Shown here piece by piece: positions 29,015-39,511 of a DNA stretch of 64,000 nucleotides. Made by a program: the position numbers and the translations under genes. Numbering within the stretch: position 1 is the stretch's first letter; each line of letters begins with the position of its first letter. This stretch comes from Streptomyces broussonetiae (lineage in GTDB: Bacteria; Actinomycetota; Actinomycetes; Streptomycetales; Streptomycetaceae): positions 5,704,001-5,768,000 of the forward strand of contig NZ_CP047020.1 of the NCBI RefSeq assembly GCF_009796285.1. Reading direction: 5' to 3'. The notes beneath the pieces are model-generated. The model was given only the letters and a program-made list of their open reading frames with translations. It was not told the DNA's origin and made no database searches.

Positions 29015-30031
29015 TTGACCTTCCCAGCAGCCATCCCCGGTACCGCCGTGCGCGTCCCGCGTACGGCGGCCGGGCGGCGTGCGCTCCAACTGGCGCTGCT
29101 GGTCGGCGCGCTGTTCGCGCTGGGGTTCCTCTGCGGCGAGCAGGCCCACGCGGCCGACGGACCTCCGGTGCGCAGGACGGTGACCACCGTGCGGGAGACG
29201 GTGACGTCGGAGCCGGAGACGGTGACGGTGACGTCGGTGCGAAAGGCGGCGACGTCCGCGCGGACCGGGACGGCCGGGCACGGGGATCCGGTGCGCGCGG
29301 TACTCGCGTCGGGCACGGGCGGCGAGCGGCTCGTCGACCCCGTCCGCGCAGGCGGCGAACAATCCGTCACCCCCGTACGCGCGGTCGGTGAAGAGATCGT
29401 CACCCCCGTACGCGCGGTCGGTGATGAGGTCGTCACCCCCGTTCGCACGGTCGGCGACAAGGCCGTCGGCTCCGTACGGAACGTGGTGTCCGCGGTGACC
29501 GCCGTGTCCCGGCCCGTCGTACAGGCCTCGGCGCCGACGACACGGCCCACGATGCCCGCCCTGCCCCTGCCGGATCTCGGCCAGGTCGCGCACGCGCCCG
29601 TCCGCCTGCCGCCCGGGGCGAAGGCACTCGGCCAGCGGCCGCACGCAGGCCCGCTTGCTCCGGCTCGGAGCGCGGCCTCGGCGGCTCCGCACCAGCGGCA
29701 CACCCGCGCCGAGGGCCGTACCGCCGCCACCGCGTCGGCGCCGTTCGTCGCGTACGGCCCGGCGTTCACCCCCGCGTCGCAGACCTCGGCGCACGCCTTC
29801 GCCCGTCACGGCGCCGCCGCCCGTGTCCCCGGCCGTCCCGCGCCCAGCGGAGACCCGGACGGCGTGCTGGGCAAGCAGGCGGTCGACGGCAACGCGTCCC
29901 GCCACGGTGACGCGCACGCCGTCACCTTCGGCAACCGGGCGCCCCTGCGGCTCGTACCGGGCACCGCCGCGCGCGTCGACACGCCCCGCACCCGGGAACG
30001 GCACCGGGACATCCCCGTCTTCCCCGGCTAG
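29015..30031 (+). CDS. Secreted Pro/Val-rich repetitive protein
   Basis: 338 residues from a TTG start; GAGGGA lies 11 bases upstream, a GTG at 29048 is the alternative. A hydrophobic stretch (LQLALLVGALFALGFLCG) ending in AHAADG is a signal peptide or anchor. It is followed by imperfect repeats of VTPVRAVGDE (about 85-155) and a long Ala/Pro/His-rich tail with no predicted fold. I recognise no family. The protein downstream is also secreted and repetitive, so the two may form one surface layer or coat unit. Poor start definition lowers confidence. Confidence 0.6.
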   Translation: MTFPAAIPGTAVRVPRTAAGRRALQLALLVGALFALGFLCGEQAHAADGPPVRRTVTTVRETVTSEPETVTVTSVRKAATSARTGTAGHGDPVRAVLASGTGGERLVDPVRAGGEQSVTPVRAVGEEIVTPVRAVGDEVVTPVRTVGDKAVGSVRNVVSAVTAVSRPVVQASAPTTRPTMPALPLPDLGQVAHAPVRLPPGAKALGQRPHAGPLAPARSAASAAPHQRHTRAEGRTAATASAPFVAYGPAFTPASQTSAHAFARHGAAARVPGRPAPSGDPDGVLGKQAVDGNASRHGDAHAVTFGNRAPLRLVPGTAARVDTPRTRERHRDIPVFPG

Positions 30032-30219
30032 GCAGCACGGCCGACCTCCCCGCCACGGACCTGCCGCGCGGGGGCGGAACAGGTCTGCCCGTCCGTCCGG
30101 GCCCCATCGATCGCCCCGTCGATCCCCTGACTCCTTGATCCTCTGATCCCAGGTCAGTGATCAGCGATTCCCGGACGGAACTCCCCAGTCAGCCGTTTGC
30201 GAAGGAATTGACGCACGCA

Positions 30220-32088
30220 ATGAACAAGAACATCCGTCGTTCGATCGTGATAGCCGCCGGTGTCACCGGCGCGTGGGCCCTCGGCTCGGCCGCGGCCAGT
30301 GCCGACGAACTGTCCGCCACCTCCCACTCCGTCCCGGACGCGGGCACGGACTCCGTCGCGGGGACCGTCGACGGCCTGCTCACGGGCGTCCACGACACGG
30401 TCTCCGGCGTCGCGAACACCGTCGACGGCACCGTCTCCGGCCTGACCGGCACCGCCGCATCGGACCCTTCTGCTTCATCGACCACGTCGGCCGCCTCGAG
30501 CACCACCGTGAAGGCCGCGCAGCCCGGGCAGGCCGTGTCCGGGCTCACCAGCACCGCCGACCAGGCGGGACGGTCCGCCGACGCCAAGGCCCTGGTCGCC
30601 GCGAAGGCGCGGAGCATGAGGGGCGCCGAGGTCATCAGGGGTGCGCGGGCGGCCCGTGCGGTGCAGGGGCAGGGCGCCCAGGACCATGCCCGGGTTCGGG
30701 TTCAGGCCGACGGGGCGCACGGTGCCGGCCGTGCCGCCCACGAGGTCGCGCACGCCGTCTCGACCGCCTCCCGGGGCGGCATCGACTACCTCTTCGGACC
30801 GCTGTCCTCGTTCGCTCCCGGGGTGGAGGAGGTGCTGGCCGCCGCCCAGACCAGGCTCCAGGCGACCCAGGCGGCGGCCCGTGCCCGGGCGGAGGGTGTC
30901 CAGGGCGCCGTACGGACGACGGTGCGGCAGACCGTCGCCGGTGCGCAGGGCCGGACGGCCGGTGTCACCACGGTCGGGAGCGGTACGGCCGCCGAGGCGG
31001 CCGACGCGGCGCAGGCCTCCGTCGCCGCCGTGCCCGCGCACGTCACCGGCGCGGTCACGGGCGTCGGGCAGCGGGCGGTCGGCACGGTGCGGTCCGTGCC
31101 GGGCGCCGTCACACCGGTGGTGGACGGGACGGCCGCCGCGGTCGTCCCGCCGGTCGCCGCCACGGCCGTGCACGACGCCGTGCCGGTCGCCGACCGAGCG
31201 GTGGCAGGCCTGCGGCCCACGGCCACGCACGCGGCGACGGGCGCGTACGGGACGGCCGGGTACGGCATCTCTGCCGTGGACGGGATGGCCGGGTACGGGA
31301 TGGCCGGGTACGGCACCTCTGCCGTGGAGGGGATGGCCGGGTACGGCACCTCTGCCGCGGACGAGACGATCGGGTACGGCACCTCGGCCGTGGGCGGGGC
31401 CGTCGGGTACGCCGCCCCCACTGTGGCCGGGGCCGTGGCCGGGACCGCCGGACATGCTGCCTTTGCCGCGCACGGGATCACCGCCGATGTGCACGGTGTG
31501 GCGACGGGCGCCGTGGCCGATGTGCGGGCGGTCGTCGGTGGTGCGGTCGACGGTGCGTCGGGTTACGCCGGTGCGGCGGCCGGGCAGATCGTGCGGGACA
31601 CCACGGACGCCGTGCTGCCGCCGGTGGGCTCCAGTGCCGTGCGCGGAGTCGTGCGCGAAGTCGTGCCGGTCGCCGGGCAGGTCCTGGCCGACTCGGGCGC
31701 CCTCGGCCACGGCGTGGCCGGTGACGTCCAGCCCTTCGCGGGCGGTGTCGTCGGTGCCGTACCGCCCCTCGCACACGGGATGACCGGGCAGACCGCTGCC
31801 TTTGCCGCGGGCGTGGCGGGGCAGACCAGTGCCTTCGGCGAGGGCGTGGCAGGTCGGAGCACCGCCTTCTCCGCGGGCGTGGCGGGGCAGGCCTCCGTCT
31901 TCGCCGAGGAGGTCGCCCGGCAGGCCGGGGGCTTTGGGCAGGGGCTCGGTGGCAGGGGACAGGAGGGTGGCGGTGAGCCGGTCGGGGACGTCGGCGCCGG
32001 TGCCGAAGGGGCCGTCCGTGCGGTCGTACCCACGTACCTCCAGGACGCGGTGTACCAGCAGAACCCGTACGGCGTGCCGCGCGTCTGA
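30220..32088 (+). CDS. Large secreted repeat protein
   Basis: 622 residues from the ATG at 30220 with GAAGGA 13 bases upstream. Signal peptide (MNKNIRRSIVIAAGVTGAWA, cleavage near ASADE). Mature protein lacks a known domain but holds three kinds of repeats: TVDGxxxGVHDTVSG near residue 45-85; AGYGTSAVxGM units (about 350-410); and 11-residue GVAGQTSAFAE units near the C-terminus (about 530-580). The Ala/Val/Gly content and lack of Cys suggest a fibrous or amphipathic surface protein. Function unknown; no sortase signal is seen. Confidence 0.65.
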   Translation: MNKNIRRSIVIAAGVTGAWALGSAAASADELSATSHSVPDAGTDSVAGTVDGLLTGVHDTVSGVANTVDGTVSGLTGTAASDPSASSTTSAASSTTVKAAQPGQAVSGLTSTADQAGRSADAKALVAAKARSMRGAEVIRGARAARAVQGQGAQDHARVRVQADGAHGAGRAAHEVAHAVSTASRGGIDYLFGPLSSFAPGVEEVLAAAQTRLQATQAAARARAEGVQGAVRTTVRQTVAGAQGRTAGVTTVGSGTAAEAADAAQASVAAVPAHVTGAVTGVGQRAVGTVRSVPGAVTPVVDGTAAAVVPPVAATAVHDAVPVADRAVAGLRPTATHAATGAYGTAGYGISAVDGMAGYGMAGYGTSAVEGMAGYGTSAADETIGYGTSAVGGAVGYAAPTVAGAVAGTAGHAAFAAHGITADVHGVATGAVADVRAVVGGAVDGASGYAGAAAGQIVRDTTDAVLPPVGSSAVRGVVREVVPVAGQVLADSGALGHGVAGDVQPFAGGVVGAVPPLAHGMTGQTAAFAAGVAGQTSAFGEGVAGRSTAFSAGVAGQASVFAEEVARQAGGFGQGLGGRGQEGGGEPVGDVGAGAEGAVRAVVPTYLQDAVYQQNPYGVPRV

Positions 32089-32247
32089 GAGCCGGGCCGA
32101 GCGCCCGCAGCAGCGCTCCGCGGGGTGACCGGACCCGGACGGCCGAATGCCGTCGGACCGTCCGACCGGGACCCCGCGGGTGGGGCGGGTGGTCCCCATT
32201 GGGGTGGGGATCAACCGCCGCGGCCCCGGAACCACCGGGGCCTTCCA

Positions 32248-32285
32248 GAGGCCTCACCGGGTCAACCCCAGCCCGGTGAGGCCTC
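32248..32285 (+). terminator. Terminator upstream of sucC
   Basis: A perfect 14-bp stem (GAGGCCTCACCGGG with CCCGGTGAGGCCTC) and a ten-base loop. It separates the secreted-protein gene from sucC. Confidence 0.7.
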
Positions 32286-32330
32286 GCCCATCGCAATGAA
32301 GACACCCGAAGCAGGGCCGAAGGCAGCCGC

Positions 32331-32380
32331 AGCCGGTCTCAGCCGGTCTCAGCCGGTCTCAGACGGTCGCAGCCGGTCGA
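32331..32380 (+). repeat. Decamer tandem repeat AGCCGGTCTC
   Basis: Three exact copies in a row (32331-32360), then AGACGGTCGC and AGCCGGTCGA. The unit is about one helical turn long, so repeats face the same side of the DNA. Confidence 0.8.
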
Positions 32381-32640
32381 AGGCAGCGAGCGCGGCTCCC
32401 TCGCCTTTCCTGTCGCGGCACGCCGTGCCAGCGAATCCGGCATCATGTGACAGGTATCACCGCTCGTGTGTGACCCTCGATTTAGGGAGCCCCCTCAACC
32501 GGCGATAACCTGCGAGACGGACATGCCGCGCGCTCGGACACCGTGTGCGCCTCCCTTGTGACAAGCGGACGTCACGTTGCCCTTCGCGGCACGCCCACGC
32601 ATCCAACGAACCGCGAGATCACTGATAGGGACGGAAGCGC

Positions 32641-33819
32641 GTGGACCTGTTCGAGTACCAGGCGAGGGACCTCTTCGCCAAGCACGATGTACCGGTGCTG
32701 GCCGGTGAAGTCATCGACACGCCTGAGGCGGCGCGCGAGATCACCGAGCGACTGGGCGGCAAGTCGGTCGTCAAGGCGCAGGTGAAGGTCGGTGGTCGCG
32801 GCAAGGCCGGTGGCGTCAAGCTGGCTGCCTCCGCGGACGAGGCCGTCGCCCGTGCGACGGACATCCTCGGCATGGACATCAAGGGCCACACGGTCCACAA
32901 GGTGATGATCGCCGAGACCGCCCCGGAGATCCTCGAGGAGTACTACGTCTCCTTCCTCCTCGACCGTGCCAACCGCACCTTCCTCTCCATCGCCTCCGTC
33001 GAGGGCGGTATGGAGATCGAGGAGGTGGCGGCCACCCGTCCGGAGGCCGTCGCCCAGACGCCGATCAACCCCATCGACGGTGTCGACGAGGCCAAGGCCC
33101 GCGAGATCGTCGCCGCGGCCAAGTTCCCGGCCGAGGTCGCCGACCAGGTGGCGAACGTCCTCGTCAAGCTGTGGGACACCTTCATCAAGGAGGACGCCCT
33201 CCTGGTCGAGGTCAACCCGCTGGCGAAGGTCGCCTCCGGCGACGTCATCGCCCTCGACGGCAAGGTGTCGCTCGACGACAACGCCGAGTTCCGTCACCCC
33301 GACTTCGAGGCCCTCCACGACAAGGCCGCGGCCAACCCGCTCGAGGCCGCTGCCAAGGAGAAGAACCTCAACTACGTCAAGCTCGACGGCGAGGTCGGCA
33401 TCATCGGCAACGGCGCCGGTCTCGTCATGAGCACCCTGGACGTCGTCGCGTACGCCGGTGAGAAGCACGGTGGCGTCAAGCCCGCCAACTTCCTGGACAT
33501 CGGCGGTGGCGCCTCCGCCCAGGTCATGGCGAACGGCCTGGAGATCATCCTGGGCGACCCGGACGTCAAGTCCGTGTTCGTGAACGTCTTCGGTGGCATC
33601 ACCGCCTGTGACGAGGTCGCCAACGGCATCGTGCAGGCGCTCAAGCTCCTCGAGGACCGCGGCGAGAACGTCTCCAAGCCGCTCGTCGTCCGCCTCGACG
33701 GCAACAACGCCGAGCTGGGCCGCAAGATCCTCACCGACGCCGCCCACCCGCTGGTGCAGCGCGTCGACACCATGGACGGCGCGGCCGACAAGGCCGCCGA
33801 GCTGGCCGCCGCCAAGTAA
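32641..33819 (+). CDS. sucC: Succinyl-CoA synthetase beta subunit
   Basis: 392 residues. It forms the nucleotide-binding ATP-grasp half of succinyl-CoA synthetase, which makes ATP or GTP from succinyl-CoA in the TCA cycle. The start MDLFEYQARDLFAKHDVPVL and KVGGRGKAGGVKLA are conserved; the C-terminal CoA-ligase part has GNGAGLVMSTLDVV and NVFGGITACDEVANGI. GTG start with GGACGGAAG upstream. It precedes sucD by 28 bases in one operon. Confidence 0.96.
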   Translation: MDLFEYQARDLFAKHDVPVLAGEVIDTPEAAREITERLGGKSVVKAQVKVGGRGKAGGVKLAASADEAVARATDILGMDIKGHTVHKVMIAETAPEILEEYYVSFLLDRANRTFLSIASVEGGMEIEEVAATRPEAVAQTPINPIDGVDEAKAREIVAAAKFPAEVADQVANVLVKLWDTFIKEDALLVEVNPLAKVASGDVIALDGKVSLDDNAEFRHPDFEALHDKAAANPLEAAAKEKNLNYVKLDGEVGIIGNGAGLVMSTLDVVAYAGEKHGGVKPANFLDIGGGASAQVMANGLEIILGDPDVKSVFVNVFGGITACDEVANGIVQALKLLEDRGENVSKPLVVRLDGNNAELGRKILTDAAHPLVQRVDTMDGAADKAAELAAAK

Positions 33820-33847
33820 GCACTCAGGACGAGGACACCAACACACC

Positions 33848-34732
33848 ATGGCTATCTGGCTCAACAAGGACAGCAAGGTCATCGTCCAGGGCATGACCGG
33901 CGCCACCGGCATGAAGCACACCAAGCTCATGCTCGGCGACGGCACCGACGTCGTGGGCGGCGTGAACCCGCGCAAGGCGGGCACCACCGTGGACTTCGAC
34001 GGCAAGAAGGTACCGGTCTTCGGTACGGTCGCCGAGGCCATCAAGGAGACCGGCGCGAACGTCTCCGTGATCTTCGTGCCGGAGAAGTTCACCAAGGACG
34101 CGGTCGTCGAGGCCATCGACGCCGAGATCCCGCTGGCCGTCGTGATCACCGAGGGCATCGCCGTGCACGACACGGCCGCCTTCTGGGCGTACGCCGGCAA
34201 GAAGGGCAACAAGACCCGCATCATCGGCCCGAACTGCCCCGGCATCATCACCCCGGGCCAGTCGAACGTCGGCATCATCCCGGGCGACATCACCAAGCCG
34301 GGCCGCATCGGCCTGGTCTCGAAGTCCGGCACGCTGACGTACCAGATGATGTACGAGCTGCGCGACATCGGCTTCTCGACCGCCGTCGGCATCGGTGGCG
34401 ACCCGATCATCGGCACCACGCACATCGACGCCCTGGCCGCCTTCCAGGACGACCCCGACACCGAGCTGATCGTGATGATCGGTGAGATCGGCGGCGACGC
34501 CGAGGAGCGTGCCGCGGCGTTCATCAAGGAGAACGTGACCAAGCCGGTCGTCGGCTACGTCGCGGGCTTCACCGCGCCCGAGGGCAAGACCATGGGTCAC
34601 GCCGGCGCCATCGTCTCCGGCTCCTCCGGCACCGCACAGGCCAAGAAGGAGGCCCTGGAGGCCGCGGGCGTCAAGGTCGGCAAGACGCCGACCGAGACGG
34701 CGAAGCTCGCCCGCGAGATCCTGGGCGGCTGA
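33848..34732 (+). CDS. sucD: Succinyl-CoA synthetase alpha subunit
   Basis: 294 residues. A CoA-binding Rossmann domain opens with VIVQGMTGATGMKHT; the phosphorylated residue is His251 in MGHAGAIVSG. Partner of sucC in the TCA cycle. The ATG at 33848 is chosen because the frame upstream belongs to sucC in another phase. A strong terminator follows 39 bases after the stop. Confidence 0.96.
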   Translation: MAIWLNKDSKVIVQGMTGATGMKHTKLMLGDGTDVVGGVNPRKAGTTVDFDGKKVPVFGTVAEAIKETGANVSVIFVPEKFTKDAVVEAIDAEIPLAVVITEGIAVHDTAAFWAYAGKKGNKTRIIGPNCPGIITPGQSNVGIIPGDITKPGRIGLVSKSGTLTYQMMYELRDIGFSTAVGIGGDPIIGTTHIDALAAFQDDPDTELIVMIGEIGGDAEERAAAFIKENVTKPVVGYVAGFTAPEGKTMGHAGAIVSGSSGTAQAKKEALEAAGVKVGKTPTETAKLAREILGG

Positions 34733-34770
34733 ATCTCCCGGTGCGCCCATCGGCTTGCGGGCCGACCGTC

Positions 34771-34806
34771 GGCAGGCCCGCCCCCTGGACCGGGGGCGGG
34801 CCTGCC
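34771..34806. terminator. Terminator of sucCD
   Basis: Perfect 15-bp stem (34771-34785 with 34792-34806) and a six-base loop, between the convergent sucD and HTH/sigma-like genes. It may serve both. Confidence 0.85.
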
Positions 34807-34811
34807 GCCGT

Positions 34812-35876
34812 TCACCCGGCCAGTGGCCGCACTCTTTCCGGCCCGCTCGACTCCGACCTGCGCAGCTTCGTCCGCAGGGTCTGTTCGTCGTGCGAGAGGG
34901 GGCCCGCTGCGGCTCGCAGCGGCACCCCCTGCACCGCCTGGGCCGGGGCGATCGGCGGCTCGTAGTGCGTCGGTGCGGTGCGCAGCGTGAGCGTGGTCGC
35001 GCCGATGATCGTCACCGTGAACGCGATCGCCGTGCGGGTCCAGAAGACGTTGCGCCGTTCGCCGACGGTACGCACCAGCGACGGCCCGGCCGCGCGCAGC
35101 CGATCGGCCGAGGCCAGTTCGAGCAGCCGCCGGTGGAGTTCGGCGGGGTCGGCCAGTTCCGGGATGCGGGCCGCCACGGCCTCGCGGGCGTGGGTCAGCC
35201 GGTTCGCCGCCGCCGGAGTGCTGGCCTCCGTCTCCGCCGCGGTCTCCGGCAGGTCGAGGCCCACCCCGTCGTACAGGACGAGTGTGCGCCGGTACGACGG
35301 CGGCAGTTCGAGTAGGGCGTGCAGCAGCGCGCGGTCGGCCGGGTCGGCGGGCGGCGGCTCCGGGTACCGGTGGCGGGGGCGGAAGCGGTGCCAGGGGGAG
35401 AGCGCACAGTCGTACGCCACGGCCCGTACCCAGCCGGCCGGATCCCGGTCCCGGGCCACGACGGGCCAGCGCTGCCAGGCCAGCTGGAAGGCCCGCTCCA
35501 CGGCCTCGCGGGCCAGCTCCCGGCTCCCGCACAGCAGATAGGCCTGGCGCACGAGAGCGGGAGTGCAGAACACGTACAGCGCGTCGAAGGCCTGAGTGGG
35601 CGTCAGGTTCTCCAATGCGCAGGCAGGGGCGGGAACCCTCCGCCGGTCGCCCGCCGGTGGGGTGAGAGGTGTCAGTGCGAGGGCCGCCAGCAGTCTGGCG
35701 TACGCCTCGCCCTCGGCTCCGCCCGGGAGGCCGCGGCCGGACTCCCATGCGTGCAGCGTCGTGCGGCTGACGCCGATCCGCTCCGCGACCTGATCCAGCG
35801 TCAGCGACCGGGACTCGCGCAGGCGTCGGCGTTCCTTCGGCGGTGGCAGCGGACTGGCAGAGTTCTGCTTCGTCAC
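34812..35876 (-). CDS. XRE-HTH / sigma-70-like / transmembrane fusion protein
   Basis: 354 residues from a GTG with GGAAGGG upstream. Residues 22-50 are an XRE helix-turn-helix (LTLDQVAERIGVSRTTLHAWESG). Residues 95-160 resemble sigma region 2 of ECF factors (VRQAYLLCGSRELAREAVERAFQLAWQRWP, then DPAGWVRAVAYDCAL). Residues 182-240 resemble region 4 (LLELPPSYRRTLVLYDGVGLDLPETAAET). One membrane helix lies near 278-299, and the last 55 residues would be outside the cell. Which DNA-binding part is active is unclear; the region 4-like helix is degenerate. It could be a membrane-tethered regulator with its own anti-sigma-like anchor. Confidence 0.75.
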   Translation of the reverse strand: MTKQNSASPLPPPKERRRLRESRSLTLDQVAERIGVSRTTLHAWESGRGLPGGAEGEAYARLLAALALTPLTPPAGDRRRVPAPACALENLTPTQAFDALYVFCTPALVRQAYLLCGSRELAREAVERAFQLAWQRWPVVARDRDPAGWVRAVAYDCALSPWHRFRPRHRYPEPPPADPADRALLHALLELPPSYRRTLVLYDGVGLDLPETAAETEASTPAAANRLTHAREAVAARIPELADPAELHRRLLELASADRLRAAGPSLVRTVGERRNVFWTRTAIAFTVTIIGATTLTLRTAPTHYEPPIAPAQAVQGVPLRAAAGPLSHDEQTLRTKLRRSESSGPERVRPLAG

Positions 35877-35890
35877 CGTGCGCCCTTCCG

Positions 35891-35918
35891 TACGAAAAAG
35901 AACATAAACATATATTGA
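35891..35918 (-). promoter_or_regulatory. AT-rich promoter patch
   Basis: A stretch of about 28 bases is mostly A and T (minus strand ATATATGTTTATGTTC), unlike the surrounding DNA. It lies just before the GTG of the HTH/sigma-like gene and likely contains its -10 element. Confidence 0.5.
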
Positions 35919-35972
35919 GCGACACTTCGGAGGTTCGCCTGTTACGACGGGAAAGCGCGTGTCGTTGGGAGC

Positions 35973-37769
<1,797 letters not shown>

Positions 37770-37788
37770 CCCCCGCGGCCTCGTGCCC

Positions 37789-38622
37789 TCAGCTGTTCCC
37801 CACTCCCAGGACTCCCCGCAGCCCCTTGGGCAGCAGCTGGTCGCAGGACTGTTTGGCCTCGTGGGTGAGGGCGTCGTTCACGCACGTGTAGTAGTCGCGG
37901 TAGACGAACTGGACGGTGAAGGTCGAGGCCACCAGGACCAGGGCGAGGGACGCCGTCACCAGGCCGCCGACGGCCGCCGTCACCTGGGGCCGGGCGGGCA
38001 TGGGGCGCGCCGGGCCGTCAGGGGACGGCGTGCGCGGCTTGGCACGCAGCGCGCTGATGCCCCAGTACAGGGCCAGCACGCCCAGCAGCAGGGCCACGTA
38101 CGGCCAGCTGAACAGGACGAAGAAGACCGCCCACATGCCGGACAGGAGGGCGTAGCGCGCGCGGCGCTGGGCGGGGTCGGTCGGGTCCCAGCGCATCCCG
38201 CCGGGGCCGGTCGGTCCGCCGGGACCCTGGGAGCTGCCGCCGGGCCGCTCGCCGAAGCCGCCGGGGGAGCGTCCGGGCTGCCGGTCGCTCCACTGACTGC
38301 CCCACGCAGGGCCGTCGCCGGAACCGCCGCCGGGGCCGTGTCCGGGAGTGCCGTCGGAGCCGTCATCCGGGCCGGAATCCGCGCCCGGGCCACCGGACGG
38401 ACCATCAGGACGTCGGCGGGGCTGCCAGGGCCGGTCCGGGGTGCCCTCGGGCGGCGGGGCGAAGGGGTTGTCGTCCTGCTGCCCGGCGCCGGCACCCTCG
38501 TGGCCGCCCCGCGGCGCCTCGGGCGGCGAGGCCGGCCGCTCCCGCAGCAGCACGGCGCCGCGTTCGCCTCCCTGGCCCGTGCGCAGGGGGAACGTGAGGA
38601 GTCGCAGGCTGCGATCGGGCAT
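37789..38622 (-). CDS. Pro/Gly-rich membrane protein
   Basis: 277 residues from the ATG at 38622; a TTG one codon earlier is possible. The first 135 residues are disordered, rich in Gly, Pro and Asp (GGPGADSGPDDGSDGTPG). Three hydrophobic helices follow (YALLSGMWAVFFVLFSWPYV, ALLLGVLALYWGISAL, VGGLVTASLALVLVASTFTV), with a short Cys-containing outer tail (YYTCVNDALTHEAKQSC). Position next to PerM and purN recalls Rv0954 of M. tuberculosis, a septal membrane protein, but similarity has not been shown. Confidence 0.7.
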   Translation of the reverse strand: MPDRSLRLLTFPLRTGQGGERGAVLLRERPASPPEAPRGGHEGAGAGQQDDNPFAPPPEGTPDRPWQPRRRPDGPSGGPGADSGPDDGSDGTPGHGPGGGSGDGPAWGSQWSDRQPGRSPGGFGERPGGSSQGPGGPTGPGGMRWDPTDPAQRRARYALLSGMWAVFFVLFSWPYVALLLGVLALYWGISALRAKPRTPSPDGPARPMPARPQVTAAVGGLVTASLALVLVASTFTVQFVYRDYYTCVNDALTHEAKQSCDQLLPKGLRGVLGVGNS

Positions 38623-38832
38623 CAAGAGAGCGTCTTCCCCTAGGTGAATACGGCTGTCCGACGTGAGCTTCCACCTCGGAAACGCACCACACGGCGTGCG
38701 CGTTCCCGAGCCGGTTCCTCCCGAACGCTACCTTCCGGCCACGCCCCCGTCCCGTGGGGGCTGTCCAGTGTGCCGGTATCGTTGCTGGCGGTCGGCTGCT
38801 TCGTAGGGTTCCCCGTATCCAGGGACGCGAAG

Positions 38833-38846
38833 CATTCGTACGAATG
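38833..38846 (+). promoter_or_regulatory. Palindrome in the purN leader
   Basis: CATTCGTACGAATG is a perfect 14-base palindrome, 26 bases before the purN GTG. A TATCGT element near 38771-38776 may be the -10 box, which would put the palindrome in the leader. Confidence 0.4.
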
Positions 38847-38872
38847 TACAAGTACCCGAGAAAGGGCCTCCC

Positions 38873-39511
38873 GTGGCCGCCACCCCCGCTGCCCCCGCGG
38901 TCAAGCGTCTCGTCGTGCTGGTCTCCGGATCGGGCACCAACCTCCAGGCGCTGCTGGACGAGATCGAGCGCACCGGAGCCGAGCGGTACGGCGCCCGGAT
39001 CGTCGCCGTGGGGGCCGACCGCGACGGCATCGAGGGGCTCGCCCGCGCCGGGCGGGCCGGGCTGCCGACCTTCGTGTGCAGGGGCAAGGACTTCGGCAGC
39101 CGTGAGGAGTGGGACGCCGCGCTGACCGAGGCCGTGCGCGCCCACGAGCCCGACCTCGTGGTCTCCGCCGGGTTCATGAAGATCGTCGGGAAGGAATTCC
39201 TCGCGCGCTTCGGCGGACGGTTCGTCAACACCCACCCGGCCCTGCTGCCCAGCTTTCCGGGGGCCCACGGCGCGCGGGACGCGCTCGCGTACGGCGTCAA
39301 GGTGACCGGCTGCACCGTCCACTTCGTCGACGACGGCGTCGACACCGGCCCGATCATCGCCCAGGGGGTCGTCGAGGTCCGGGACGAGGACGACGAGAGC
39401 GCGCTGCACGAGCGCATCAAGGAAGTCGAGCGAAGGCTGCTCGTCGAGGTCGTGGGGCGGCTCGCCCGCAACGGCTATCGCATTGAGGGACGAAAGGTAG
39501 TTATCCAGTGA
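38873..39511 (+). CDS. purN: Phosphoribosylglycinamide formyltransferase
   Basis: 212 residues. It moves a formyl group from 10-formyl-THF to GAR, step three of purine synthesis. Motifs: LVSGSGTNLQALLD near the N-terminus, catalytic VNTHPALLPSFPGAHG and Asp in VDDGVDTGPII. GTG start after AAAGGG. The stop overlaps the purH start (GTGA). Confidence 0.95.
   Translation: MAATPAAPAVKRLVVLVSGSGTNLQALLDEIERTGAERYGARIVAVGADRDGIEGLARAGRAGLPTFVCRGKDFGSREEWDAALTEAVRAHEPDLVVSAGFMKIVGKEFLARFGGRFVNTHPALLPSFPGAHGARDALAYGVKVTGCTVHFVDDGVDTGPIIAQGVVEVRDEDDESALHERIKEVERRLLVEVVGRLARNGYRIEGRKVVIQ

Larger units (their letters stand above)
32089..32640 (+). other. Long leader/intergenic region upstream of sucC
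   Basis: About 550 noncoding bases. It holds a GGCCCCGG/CCGGGGCC hairpin (32222-32242), a strong terminator (32248-32285), five near-identical decamers (32331-32380) and, nearer sucC, TAACCT (about 32505-32510), a plausible -10. GGACGGAAG precedes the sucC GTG. No open frame here is convincing. Confidence 0.5.
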
